Source: Acidobacteriota bacterium (lineage in GTDB: Bacteria > Acidobacteriota > Vicinamibacteria > Vicinamibacterales > 2-12-FULL-66-21). From it: DNA of 64,000 bases. The position numbers and the translations under genes were made by a program. The notes under the pieces are model-generated. The model worked only from the letters and a program-made list of their open reading frames with translations. It had not been told where the DNA came from and searched no databases. Location of the stretch: NCBI GenBank assembly GCA_003222675.1, contig QHWT01000040.1, positions 241,485 through 305,484 of the forward strand, given 5' to 3'. Below are positions 50,398-58,807 of the stretch, in pieces (the stretch's first letter is position 1; each line of letters opens with the position of its first letter).

Positions 50398-51336
50398 TTA
50401 CGGTTGTTTCAGCACTTTCTTGACGGCGCCGTGCGCCAGCACGACCGCCGGCTGACGCTGCAGTGCCTCGTAGTATTTCCTGGCGAACACATCGCCGTTC
50501 TCGGACGGCAGCAGCAGCCTGTCAACCTGGTCGAAGATCGCCCGGGCGTCTGTTTCGGTCGCGGCCGCCTCGGAAGCGGTCGCTTCGTCGATCCTGACGA
50601 CCATCTCTGAGATCTGATGCAGCCAGGCGAAGAATGGATCGTTGATCACGAGCTGCAGCAGGTGACTCTTGGAGCTGACGCTGCCGCGATCCATCTCGTA
50701 CGCGACGCGCGCGTCGTCGAGCAGGCTCTGGTGGAGCGCGAGCAGGCGCGTTCGCAATTGCGCGAGTCGATCGCGGGTAGCGCTCGAGAGTGCCGCGGCG
50801 CCAGGTGAGGCGGCCGGCGTTCCGCGCGGCGTGTCGGCGTGACGCGCGCCCTGTTTCGCCTCGGCGAGGAGCGCGTTGACGTCGAGGGGATCGGTCCCCA
50901 TTCGGACGGTGCCATCCGACGCACGCGGCCACTGCTCGCGGGGTCGATCGAAGTAGAGTTCGATGCCGTTGCCGTCCGGATCGCGAAGATAGATCGCTTC
51001 GCTGACGCCGTGATCCGCGGCGCCGTCCAGCGGAACGCGTGCATCGACCAGGCGTCGCAGTGCGTCGCCCAGCGTCGCGCGGTCCGGGTAACGGATCGCG
51101 ACGTGATAGAGGCCAGTCGCGTTCGGCGGCGGCGGCGGGCCGTTCCGGCTCTCCCACGTATTCAGCCCGATATGGTGGTGATAGCCGCCCGCACTGAGGA
51201 ACACGGCGGAGTCTCCCATGCGGCTGGTGACATCGAAGCCGAGCACGCCGACGTAGAACGCGAGCGCGCGATCGAGGTCCGCGACCTTGAGGTGCACGTG
51301 GCCGATAGTCACTCGGGGATCGATCGGGTCCGCCAT
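50398..51336 (-). CDS. VOC-family dioxygenase-like protein fused to a helical C-terminal domain
   Basis: A 312-aa protein. Residues 8-140 match CatE-type catechol-2,3-dioxygenase/glyoxalase modules (IGHVHLKVADLDRALAFYVG; GGYHHHIGLNTW; LYHVAIRYPDRATLGDALRR; IYLRDPDGNGIELYFD), with likely metal ligands His14, His-His-His at about 53-55 and Glu in GIELY. After an Ala/Pro linker (about 160-185), residues 186-312 form a separate all-helical domain (LRTRLLALHQSLLDDARVAYE; LLQLVINDPFFAWLHQISEM; FARKYYEALQRQPAVVLAHG) that I do not recognise. The second domain may be a once free-standing small protein. Confidence 0.85.
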   Translation of the reverse strand: MADPIDPRVTIGHVHLKVADLDRALAFYVGVLGFDVTSRMGDSAVFLSAGGYHHHIGLNTWESRNGPPPPPNATGLYHVAIRYPDRATLGDALRRLVDARVPLDGAADHGVSEAIYLRDPDGNGIELYFDRPREQWPRASDGTVRMGTDPLDVNALLAEAKQGARHADTPRGTPAASPGAAALSSATRDRLAQLRTRLLALHQSLLDDARVAYEMDRGSVSSKSHLLQLVINDPFFAWLHQISEMVVRIDEATASEAAATETDARAIFDQVDRLLLPSENGDVFARKYYEALQRQPAVVLAHGAVKKVLKQP

Positions 51337-51367
51337 GAATCCATCATAAGCGTTGTAGCATTACGCG

Positions 51368-52537
51368 ATGCGCTGGAGTTTGCCGCTCCTGGCCTGCGCG
51401 GCGATCCTGGGCCTCTCGGTCCAGGCGCCCGCCGGCTGGCCTGCCGTGGCTGACGGATATCGCCGGCTGGTGGAGCGGGCCGGCATTGCGGGCAGCAGTC
51501 TGATGCTGATGCGCGATGGGCGCATTCTCGTCCGGCAGAACGAGGGATACCAGGACCTCGATCGCAAGATTCCCGTCGACGATCACACCATTTATCACTG
51601 GGCGTCGATCACGAAGACGTTCACCGGCATCGCGATCATGCAGCTCCGCGATCGCGGATTGCTGTCGCTCGACGATCCCGTCGTCAAGTACGTGCCGGAA
51701 CTGCGCGCCGTTCATGATCCGTTCGGCGATGTGTCGGATATCGAGATCCGCCACCTCATGTCCCACAGCGCGGGGTTCCGCGCATCCACGTGGCCCTGGG
51801 GCGGCGACAAGCCGTGGCACCCGTTCGAGCCGACCAGATGGGAGCAACTGGTCGCGATGCTGCCATACACCGATGTACAGTTCGCGCCGGGAACCAGGTA
51901 CAGCTACTCGAATCCGGGCGTGATCTTTCTCGGCCGGATTGTGGAGCTGCTGTCCGGCGACGACTACGAGATGTACGTCACGAAGAATATTCTGATGCCG
52001 CTCGGCATGCACGAGACGTTCTTCGATCGCTCGCCTTACTCGCTCGTCTCACACCGGTCGCACAGCTACTTTCGGGACGACAGCGGGATCCGGGAGGGGC
52101 GGTTCGATTTCGACACCGGAATTACCGTATCGAATGGAGGCTTGAACGCGCCGTTCGGCGACATGGCGCGGTATCTGTCATTTCTGATGGGAGACGAAGA
52201 GCGCCGCGGCGAATACGATGTCGTCCTCAAGCGATCGTCGCTCGAAGACATGTGGACGCCGCAAGTGCCTGCGACGACTGGCGAGGGGACCAATGGCTCC
52301 GACTCGCACGCGGCGCTGTCGTTTTTCATCGAGCGCTACGGCGACGTCGAGCTGGTCGGTCACAGCGGGGATCAGAACGGCTTCCTCTCGCACCTCTACA
52401 TCCATCGACCCAGCCGCACGGCGTGGCTCATTGCCTTCAACACGGACGTGACGGCGTCAAAGGATCACGCGCGCCCCGGCACGCGCGAGGTCGATCTCGC
52501 GGTGCGCGATCTGATCCTGCGGAACGTGATTCATTGA
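51368..52537 (+). CDS. Serine hydrolase, beta-lactamase class C-like
   Basis: A 389-aa exported protein. A signal peptide (MRWSLPLLACAAILGLSVQA) is followed by S80-x-x-K83 (WASITKTFTGIAIMQL), Y-S-N in TRYSYSNPGVIFLG and HSGDQNGF in place of KTG. RHLMSHSAGFR is another family marker. Possible activities are peptidase, esterase or lactamase; nothing in the sequence decides. The TAGCAT box at 51356-51361 lies 6 nt before the ATG, suggesting a leaderless transcript. It diverges from the VOC-fusion gene with only 31 bp between starts. Confidence 0.9.
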   Translation: MRWSLPLLACAAILGLSVQAPAGWPAVADGYRRLVERAGIAGSSLMLMRDGRILVRQNEGYQDLDRKIPVDDHTIYHWASITKTFTGIAIMQLRDRGLLSLDDPVVKYVPELRAVHDPFGDVSDIEIRHLMSHSAGFRASTWPWGGDKPWHPFEPTRWEQLVAMLPYTDVQFAPGTRYSYSNPGVIFLGRIVELLSGDDYEMYVTKNILMPLGMHETFFDRSPYSLVSHRSHSYFRDDSGIREGRFDFDTGITVSNGGLNAPFGDMARYLSFLMGDEERRGEYDVVLKRSSLEDMWTPQVPATTGEGTNGSDSHAALSFFIERYGDVELVGHSGDQNGFLSHLYIHRPSRTAWLIAFNTDVTASKDHARPGTREVDLAVRDLILRNVIH

Positions 52538-52542
52538 TTCTT

Positions 52543-52617
52543 GTGGCTTCCACCTTCAGGTGGAAGTCACTTGCCGGTGTGCGAGTCATGAATCTTCCGG
52601 CTAAAGGCGGAAGCCAC
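52543..52617 (+). repeat. REP-like paired hairpin, GTGGCTTCC family, copy 2
   Basis: GTGGCTTCC (52543-52551) and GGAAGCCAC (52609-52617) bound two stems: CTTCCACC-TTCA-GGTGGAAG (52547-52566) and CTTCCG...CGGAAG (52594-52613). It has the same layout and outer ends as 13541-13635. It separates the convergent serine hydrolase and xdhB genes. Confidence 0.85.
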
Positions 52618-52621
52618 ACGA

Positions 52622-53476
52622 TTATTGCGAGTGGCTGAGAAACTCCCGCAACAGATTTGAAGCGACACGCAGCCGATATTCGGCCGTCGATCGCAGATCG
52701 TCGATCGGCGCGACCTCCGACCTCAGCGCGCGCTCGGCCGCGGCGATCGCCTCATCGTTGATGCTCTTTCCGCGCAGGACGCTCTCCGCCTGCACCGCGC
52801 GGACGACAAACGGGGCAACGCTGCCAAGCGCGATCCGCACGTCCGCCACGGTGTCGCCGCTCATCGCGATCGAGCCCGCGAAGCACACCTTTGAAATCGC
52901 CTGCGCGCGGCGTGGACCGACTTTGCGGTAGTAATCCAGCCATCCGGTCCGTCGCGGCAGGCGGATACGCGAAATGATTTCGCCGGGCGCGAGAATCATC
53001 TGTTTGTAGGCGGTGTGGAATGCCGTGTAGGGCACGCGGCGCGTACCAGCGGTCGAACGAAGCTCGAGCTCCGCGTCGTAGACGAGAAGCGCGGGAGGCG
53101 TGTCTGCCGCGGGGGACGCATTCGCGATATTGCCGCCGATCGTGCCCCGATTCTGCGTCGCGGTTCCGCCCGTCTCTTCCGCTGCGCGAACGAGCAACGG
53201 GTACTCCCGCGCGAGCACGTCTGCATTGCGGATGTCGGTATAGGTCGTCAACGCGCCAACCGCGACGCTCTCGGGTGATTCCGTGATGCCGCGCAGCTCG
53301 GCGAGATCCCAGAGGTTGACGTAACGGCCGGCGCGAAGGCGGCCGGCTTCGAGCTGCACCATGAGATCGGTCCCACCGGCAAATGGCCGCGCCGCAGGAT
53401 CGGACGCAAGCAGCCCGAGCGCCTCCTCCAGCGACGCTGGCGTGACGAGATCGAATCCGTCCAGCGACGTGCTCAT
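52622..53476 (-). CDS. xdhB: Xanthine dehydrogenase family FAD-binding subunit
   Basis: A 284-aa protein from ATG 53476 (ATGA overlap with xdhC). The FAD site has RPFAGGTDLMVQL (30-42) and TQNRGTIGGNIANASPAADT, and a CO-dehydrogenase flavoprotein C-terminal domain follows (YYRKVGPRRAQAISKVC; VADVRIALGSVAPFVVRA). It passes electrons from the iron-sulfur subunit to NAD+ or another acceptor. Order on the strand is xdhA-xdhC-xdhB, all overlapping, so one operon encodes the complete enzyme. Naming follows E. coli XdhABC. Confidence 0.92.
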   Translation of the reverse strand: MSTSLDGFDLVTPASLEEALGLLASDPAARPFAGGTDLMVQLEAGRLRAGRYVNLWDLAELRGITESPESVAVGALTTYTDIRNADVLAREYPLLVRAAEETGGTATQNRGTIGGNIANASPAADTPPALLVYDAELELRSTAGTRRVPYTAFHTAYKQMILAPGEIISRIRLPRRTGWLDYYRKVGPRRAQAISKVCFAGSIAMSGDTVADVRIALGSVAPFVVRAVQAESVLRGKSINDEAIAAAERALRSEVAPIDDLRSTAEYRLRVASNLLREFLSHSQ

Positions 53477-53964
53477 GCGCGCGAAGCGGAAAGCCTGCGG
53501 CACGCCTCGAGCACGGAGTCGAAGATCCGCATGTAACCCGTGCACCGGCACAGGTTACCTGCCAGCGCCGCGCGCACGTCATGTTCAGTCGGATGCGGCG
53601 TGCGCTCGAGGAGATCGACGGCCGCGAGCACGATGCCGGGCGTGCAGATGCCGCACTGCGCACCCCCGCATTCGAGAAATGCTTCCTGGACGGCGTGCAG
53701 GTCGTCGCCACTCGCGATCCCTTCAATCGTGACGATGGTCGCCCTGTCGGCGTGCGCGAAAGGCGTGAGACAGCTGTTGGCCAGTCGGCCGTTCAGCAGC
53801 ACGGAGCACGCGCCGCACTCCCCCTCTCCGCATCCCTCCTTCGTGCCGGTCAGCCCCGCCTGCTGGCGCAGCACGTCGAGCAGGCGCGCCATCGGGTGCG
53901 CGTCGAGCGAGAGCCGGCGGCCGTTCAGCGTGCAGGTCAGGCGCACGGACCGCCGGTCAGGCAC
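53473..53964 (-). CDS. xdhC: Xanthine dehydrogenase family 2Fe-2S subunit
   Basis: A 163-aa protein from GTG 53964, overlapping xdhA by 8 bp. The plant-type cluster uses C45, C50, C53 and C65 (EGCGEGECGACSVLLNGR). The second cluster, in the four-helix domain, uses C104, C107, C139 and C141 (AQCGICTPG; NLCRCTGY). It carries electrons from the molybdenum site to the FAD subunit. Confidence 0.95.
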   Translation of the reverse strand: MPDRRSVRLTCTLNGRRLSLDAHPMARLLDVLRQQAGLTGTKEGCGEGECGACSVLLNGRLANSCLTPFAHADRATIVTIEGIASGDDLHAVQEAFLECGGAQCGICTPGIVLAAVDLLERTPHPTEHDVRAALAGNLCRCTGYMRIFDSVLEACRRLSASRA

Positions 53965-56188
53965 CGATCGTCTCCATCGCCGACATCAAGCGCTCGGGCG
54001 TCAGCGGCAGGTGGGTGGGATGTGCGCCGGTTGCGTCCGCGACGGCGTTGAAGATGGCTGGCGCCGCGCCGTCCATCGGCAGTTCGCCGATGCCCTTCGC
54101 GCCCGCGGGTCCGTTCGGATACGGCACCTCCTCGAAGTAAACGCGAATCGATGGCAGGTCCATCGAGGTGGGCATGATGTAATTCGTCATCTGCGCATTC
54201 GCCATGCGCCCTTCGCGCCAGACGACATCCTCGTACAGCGCCCATCCGATCCCCTGCGCGACACCGCCCTCGATTTGCCCCGTTGCGAGCGTCGGATTGA
54301 TCACTTTGCCGACTTCCTGCACGGCAACGAAATCATCGACGCGCGTCTCCCACGTGGTGAGATCGACCGTCACTTCCGCGACGTAAACAGCCCACGCGTA
54401 CGTCCCGTACGCGTCGCCCACATACTGCTCATCGTCCCATGTGACGCCCGACGGCGGCTGATACTGGCTCGTCGCCCGCAGCGCGCCGAAGGCGTCGACA
54501 TACCGTTCGCAGGCGGCGCGAAAATGCTCGCGATCGTACAGGACGGATAAGTACCCTGAGTCGACCAGCGTGTGACGGATGCCACGTGCGGCTGTCTCGA
54601 CCAGCTTCCCGACGACCATGCAGGTGCGCGACGCGACGGTGGGCCCGCTGTTGGGCACGTCGAGTGTGTCGGGGCGCGCCACCTCGATGTCGTCGCAGTC
54701 GATACCGAGCGCGTCCGCCGCAATCTGCGAGAAGATCGTGTTCGTCCCCTGGCCGATCTCGGTGCTCGCCGCGAGCACGCGGACGGCGCCTTCGCGCGAG
54801 ACTTCGACGGTGATGAGCGATCGCAGGTGCACTTCGCCCGAGCCGGTGAAGCCTGCGCCGTGCATGAACGACGCGAGCCCTATGCCCTTCCGCGATTTGC
54901 CGCCGCGCGCGTTCTCGCGGGCGAACCGTTCCCGTTTCTCGCGATAGTGCGAGAGCGCAAGCGCGCGATCCAGCAATGCCGGCATATTGACCGGCTCGCG
55001 AATCGTTTGCCCGACGGCAAGCGTCTCGCCGGAAGAGATGAAGTTGCGCCGGCGGAACTCCTCTGGAGAAAGCCCGGCGGCCGCCGCGACGCGATCCATG
55101 TGACGCTCGAGCGCGAAGATGCTCTGCGGCGCGCCGAAGCCCCGGAAGGCGCCGTGCGGCGGGGCGCTGGTCGCGACCGCGCGTCCGGTCACGCGAACGT
55201 TGGGGCAGGAGTACGGTCCCGCAGCGTGGATCGTGCCGCGCGACAGCACCACGGGCGACAGCGTGCAGTACGCGCCACCGTCGATGATGAAGTCGATGTC
55301 CATTGCGCGCAGCCGCCCATCGCGATCCACCGCGGTGCGATGCCGCGTGCGGGACGGGTGACGCTTTGTCGTGGACGCCATGTCCTCTACACGCCCGTAG
55401 ATCATCTTCACGGGTCGGCCCGACTTCCACGCGAGAAGCGCCGTGTGCCCGGCAATGATCGACGGATACTCTTCCTTTCCCCCGAAGCCGCCGCCTGTCT
55501 CCATCTGCACGACACGAATCCGTTGCGCCGGAATGCCGAAGAGCGCAGCCAGTGCCGTGTGAATGTAGTACGGGCACTGCATCGAGCCCCAGACGGTCAC
55601 GCCGTGCGCCCGATCGGCGATGGCGAGCATGCCGTTTGGCTCGATGTACAGCTGCTCCTGCGCGCCCGTCTCGTATTCACCCTCGACGACGATCTCCGCC
55701 GCCGCGAGCGCGGCGTCGACATCTCCCTTGTTGACGCGGTACCGCTTGAACGTGTTGTCTTCGCCCCAGATGATCTCGCGCCGCGCGAGCGCGTCGTCAA
55801 TCGTGAACACGGCGGGCAGCGGCTCGATGTCAATCGTGACCCTGCGGCGCGCGTCTTCGGCGCGCGCGCGGTCCCGGTGCGCGATGAGCAGCACCGGTTC
55901 TTCCGGGTGATTGACGACGTCGGACGCGAGATACGGCTGATCGTCGAGGATCAACTTGACACGATTGACACCGGGAATGTCTGCCGCGGTGACGATCGTG
56001 AACTCGTCCCAGTCAACTGTCGGATGAAAGTGAATGCCCTTGATGATGCCGCGGGCAGTTGGACTGCGCACGGTGACGCCGTGCAGCAGGCCTGCCGGCG
56101 CAACATCGTCCACGTACAGCGCCTGCCCGGTGACCTTCGCGCGTCCCTCCTTGCGATGGACGGAACGGCCGATCTGGGGTGCCTCCAT
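53957..56188 (-). CDS. xdhA: Xanthine dehydrogenase family molybdopterin-binding subunit
   Basis: A 743-aa protein from ATG 56188; the longer open frame is rejected because MEAPQIGRSVHRKEGRAKVT is the normal family start. METGGGFGGKEEYPS and PPHGAFRGFGAPQSIFALER are molybdopterin-contact loops. STEIGQGTNTIFSQIAADAL and AKGIGELPMDGAAPAIFNAV carry the Gln and the catalytic Glu. The large chain should hydroxylate a purine such as hypoxanthine or xanthine. Neighbouring urate genes support xanthine; other substrates of the family remain possible. A TAGAAT -10 box (56204-56199) lies 10 nt before the ATG. Confidence 0.9.
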   Translation of the reverse strand: MEAPQIGRSVHRKEGRAKVTGQALYVDDVAPAGLLHGVTVRSPTARGIIKGIHFHPTVDWDEFTIVTAADIPGVNRVKLILDDQPYLASDVVNHPEEPVLLIAHRDRARAEDARRRVTIDIEPLPAVFTIDDALARREIIWGEDNTFKRYRVNKGDVDAALAAAEIVVEGEYETGAQEQLYIEPNGMLAIADRAHGVTVWGSMQCPYYIHTALAALFGIPAQRIRVVQMETGGGFGGKEEYPSIIAGHTALLAWKSGRPVKMIYGRVEDMASTTKRHPSRTRHRTAVDRDGRLRAMDIDFIIDGGAYCTLSPVVLSRGTIHAAGPYSCPNVRVTGRAVATSAPPHGAFRGFGAPQSIFALERHMDRVAAAAGLSPEEFRRRNFISSGETLAVGQTIREPVNMPALLDRALALSHYREKRERFARENARGGKSRKGIGLASFMHGAGFTGSGEVHLRSLITVEVSREGAVRVLAASTEIGQGTNTIFSQIAADALGIDCDDIEVARPDTLDVPNSGPTVASRTCMVVGKLVETAARGIRHTLVDSGYLSVLYDREHFRAACERYVDAFGALRATSQYQPPSGVTWDDEQYVGDAYGTYAWAVYVAEVTVDLTTWETRVDDFVAVQEVGKVINPTLATGQIEGGVAQGIGWALYEDVVWREGRMANAQMTNYIMPTSMDLPSIRVYFEEVPYPNGPAGAKGIGELPMDGAAPAIFNAVADATGAHPTHLPLTPERLMSAMETIGA

Positions 56189-56223
56189 TGAAAGGGTGAT
56201 TCTAGTCTTGTACGCTCCCTCGC
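56189..56223. promoter_or_regulatory. 35-bp divergent promoter between xdhA and the DUF6986 gene
   Basis: On the minus strand, TAGAAT (56204-56199) sits 10 nt before the xdhA ATG. On the plus strand, TACGCT (56211-56216) sits 7 nt before the GTG at 56224. Both fit -10 boxes with very short or absent leaders. The -35 regions would fall in each other's coding sequence. Confidence 0.45.
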
Positions 56224-57486
56224 GTGCAACCGCTGCCCCATCGTCGACAGCCCATCCACACAGTCTATGGCGGCGCGCATCTGTTCCGGGCGGACACGGC
56301 GGCGCGTCTCGGCGCGACGGCGCTTCGTGTGCTGCAGGAGTATGGCGGAGACTCGGACGCTCTCGGAGCAGCCGTGGGAATCGGGCGAGCCTCCTCTGCG
56401 ATGATCTACCCCCGCATCGTCGAGAAGCTTCAGCGCGAAGCCGTGGAAGACCTCCGACTCGATTTCGAAGATGGCTATGGCAATCGACCCGACGCTGAAG
56501 AGGACGGCCATGCGGCTTCAGCGGCGCGCGAGGTCGCTGCAGGTTTGCGTGGAAACACACTGCCGCCATTCATCGGCATCCGAATCAAGTCTCTCAGCGA
56601 GGAACTGCGCGAGCGCGCGTTGAGGACCGCGCAGCTGTTCGTCGAAACGCTGCTGGACGAGACTGGCGGAAGGCTGCCCGCCAACTTCGTCGTGACGCTC
56701 CCGAAGATCACATCGCAGGCGCAGGTCACCTCACTGGTAAGGCTGTTCGCCACGATCGAATCGGAACGCCGTCTCCAGGCGGGCTCGCTTCGCATGGAAC
56801 TGATGGTCGAGACGCCGCAGTCGATCCTCGACGAGCACGGCGCGGCGGCGCTGCCGGCCTTCGTCCGCGCCGGTGACGGCAGGATCGTAGCCGCGCACTT
56901 CGGCACGTACGATTACACTGCGGCGCTGGGCATTACCGCGGCGCACCAGCACATGCGACACCCGGTCTGCGATTTCGCGCGTCATGTGATGCAGGTTTCG
57001 TTGTCCGGCACGGGCGTGTGGCTGTCGGATGGCGCGACAAACGTTTTGCCTGTGCCGGTGCATCGTGCTGAGGCCGGCGCGACGCTCTCCTCGGCTCAGC
57101 AGGCGGAGAATCGCGCCGCCGTGCATCGCGCGTGGAAGCACCACTACGACGACATCCGTCATTCGCTGATGAACGGTTATTACCAGGGGTGGGATCTTCA
57201 TCCGGCACAACTCGTCACACGTTACGCCGCGGTCTACGGATTCTTCCTCGAGAGCCTCGAGGCGGCGTCGGAGCGGCTGCGCAACTTCATCGCGAAGGCG
57301 GCGCAGGCCACGCTGGTGGGTGAGGTGTTCGACGATGCGGCGACGGGCCAGGGACTCCTGACTTTTTTCCTGAAGGCGCTGAACTGCGGCGCCGTGCGCG
57401 AACCGGACATCGAAGCGCTCACGGGCCTCACGGTCGAAGAGCTGGGCTCCGGATCGTTCGTGACGATCCTCAAGGGCCGGACTTGA
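56224..57486 (+). CDS. DUF6986 / HpcH-HpaI aldolase-like protein
   Basis: A 420-aa protein starting at GTG 56224. LDFEDGYGNRPDAEED (about 80-95), FIGIRIKSLSEE, FVVTLPKITSQAQV, ELMVETPQSI and HFGTYDYTAALGI follow the TIM-barrel order of HpcH/citrate-lyase-beta and malate-synthase-like proteins: acidic metal ligands in DFEDGYG and E(T)PQ, and an Arg/Lys set for the 2-oxoacid. Relatives sit in purine/allantoin loci of other bacteria. A role with glyoxylate, which allantoin breakdown releases, is reasonable but unproven. It diverges from xdhA. Confidence 0.8.
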   Translation: MQPLPHRRQPIHTVYGGAHLFRADTAARLGATALRVLQEYGGDSDALGAAVGIGRASSAMIYPRIVEKLQREAVEDLRLDFEDGYGNRPDAEEDGHAASAAREVAAGLRGNTLPPFIGIRIKSLSEELRERALRTAQLFVETLLDETGGRLPANFVVTLPKITSQAQVTSLVRLFATIESERRLQAGSLRMELMVETPQSILDEHGAAALPAFVRAGDGRIVAAHFGTYDYTAALGITAAHQHMRHPVCDFARHVMQVSLSGTGVWLSDGATNVLPVPVHRAEAGATLSSAQQAENRAAVHRAWKHHYDDIRHSLMNGYYQGWDLHPAQLVTRYAAVYGFFLESLEAASERLRNFIAKAAQATLVGEVFDDAATGQGLLTFFLKALNCGAVREPDIEALTGLTVEELGSGSFVTILKGRT

Positions 57487-57668
57487 AACGGGGACACTCA
57501 CACTTCGTCCCATAGTCGGACAGCTGCGGCTCCGAAACGGTGACAGTCACAGTTCCGAGGCGCCGGAAACGGTGACAGTCACTGTTTCCGGTTTCAGGAA
57601 GTGTGACTGTCACCGTTTCTGGGTGACGAGTGGTCGGTTATGGGAAAAACTGTGAGTGTCCCCGTTCA
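57484..57668 (+). repeat. Nested inverted repeat GAAACGGTGACAGTCAC between convergent genes
   Basis: The outer ends are TGAAACGGGGACACTCACA (57484 on) and its near-complement TGTGAGTGTCCCCGTTCA (57651-57668). Inner copies GAAACGGTGACAGTCAC (57534, 57566) face GTGACTGTCACCGTTTC (57603-57619). The left end supplies the TGA stop of the DUF6986 gene and the right end the TGA stop of puuD. Such units are REP-like and may act as a two-way terminator. Confidence 0.85.
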
Positions 57669-58469
57669 GGCGCGCCGCAGAACCGCCGCCGCGGACCAGC
57701 CCGCGACGATCAGCACCGCCATCGTCGCCAGTCCATAGCGATTGCCGTACGTCGCCGTCGGGAAGTGATTGCTGATCATCAGGAACACCGTCGGCACCAC
57801 GATGAACGTGTTGTGTATCGAGCGTTCCTTCGCGCCGGCGCCGAGCGCGGGATCGATCGGCTCACCACGCGCCGCCGCGGCAATCATGCGCCGCTGCGGC
57901 GGCAAAATGCGCATCCACACGTTTGACGCCATAATCGTGCCGAACAGCGCCCCTACATGGATGTAGGCTGCGCGTGCGCTCATCACCTGTCGAAGCCCCC
58001 ACGCGAGCGCGACAATCAGCACCAGCGCGACGATGGCAAACGCCCATCCCGTCCGCACCAGCGGCGTCCGCACAAGAAGATCGTAGACGATCCATCCCAC
58101 GACGAGAGCGCTCAGGCCGATCGCCTTTGCAACGTGCTCCGAGACGGTCGGATTGCTCGCGTCAACGATCAGCCCTCCCGCATAGTAGACGACGAGCAGC
58201 AACGTGACGCCGCTGACCCACGTGACCATCGCTTCCCAGCGGAACCAGTGGACGTCGGACGGCGGCACGCCGAGCGTCTTCTGCTTCACAACTGTGTAGA
58301 AACCGCCGCTGTGAACCATCCATACATCGCCTCCGGTTCGCTGCGAGCGGCGGAGCTGCGCGTCGAGCCACGTAAAATAGTAGGTGGTCCCAACCCACAG
58401 AATCGCGGAGAAGACATGCGTCCAGCGCACGATGAGATTGATCCATTCCGAAGCGTTGAAGACCAACAT
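57666..58469 (-). CDS. puuD: Membrane-bound urate oxidase PuuD (membrane domain only)
   Basis: A 267-aa protein with about eight helices. It matches the N-terminal part of PuuD: WINLIVRWTHVFSAILWVGT, YFTWLDAQLRR, LHWFRWEAMVTW-like VHWFRWEAMVTWVSG, HVGALFGTIMASNVWMRILP and NHFPTATYG. PuuD converts urate to 5-hydroxyisourate and passes electrons to the respiratory chain, usually through a C-terminal cytochrome c domain with CxxCH. That domain is absent here and the frame closes at a repeat element. The gene lies directly after hiuH, whose product removes 5-hydroxyisourate. Confidence 0.9.
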   Translation of the reverse strand: MLVFNASEWINLIVRWTHVFSAILWVGTTYYFTWLDAQLRRSQRTGGDVWMVHSGGFYTVVKQKTLGVPPSDVHWFRWEAMVTWVSGVTLLLVVYYAGGLIVDASNPTVSEHVAKAIGLSALVVGWIVYDLLVRTPLVRTGWAFAIVALVLIVALAWGLRQVMSARAAYIHVGALFGTIMASNVWMRILPPQRRMIAAAARGEPIDPALGAGAKERSIHNTFIVVPTVFLMISNHFPTATYGNRYGLATMAVLIVAGWSAAAVLRRA

Positions 58470-58807
58470 CAGCTCCCGCGATAGGTAGAGTAGCTGTAGG
58501 GACTCACGAGCAGCGGCACGTGATGGTGCGTGTCGTCGCGGACAACGAACTCAATCGTCACGTCCGTGAAAAACGTCCCTATGCTGAGCGCGTTGAAATA
58601 GGCGTCAACGGAGAACGTGAGGCGATATGTGCCCGGTCCAGCCGCTCCGCCAGGCGCGATAAGTCCCTGAACCCGGCCATCAGCATCGGTCGTGAACGTC
58701 CCGAGCTCGGTCCAGGAATCACCCGGCTTGCGGTAACCGAGGCGCACTTTCATCCCCTTTGCCGGACGCCCGATCGACGTATCGAGTACGTGCGTGGAAA
58801 GCGTCAC
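58469..58807 (-). CDS. uraH: 5-Hydroxyisourate hydrolase (transthyretin-like)
   Basis: A 112-aa protein from GTG 58807 (GTGA overlap with the OHCU decarboxylase gene). It starts VTLSTHVLDTSIGRPAKGM, with His6 in the active site, has R-L-T-F near FSVDAYF, and ends in the diagnostic YRGS tetrapeptide (109-112). It hydrolyses 5-hydroxyisourate to OHCU. Its last base overlaps the puuD start codon. The order uraD-uraH-puuD places all three urate-to-allantoin enzymes in one operon. Confidence 0.95.
   Translation of the reverse strand: MTLSTHVLDTSIGRPAKGMKVRLGYRKPGDSWTELGTFTTDADGRVQGLIAPGGAAGPGTYRLTFSVDAYFNALSIGTFFTDVTIEFVVRDDTHHHVPLLVSPYSYSTYRGS

Noticed and set aside
54572-56191. Plus-strand open frame of 539 codons opposite xdhA
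   Set aside because: It mirrors a gene with a complete set of molybdopterin motifs and shows no recognisable fold of its own.
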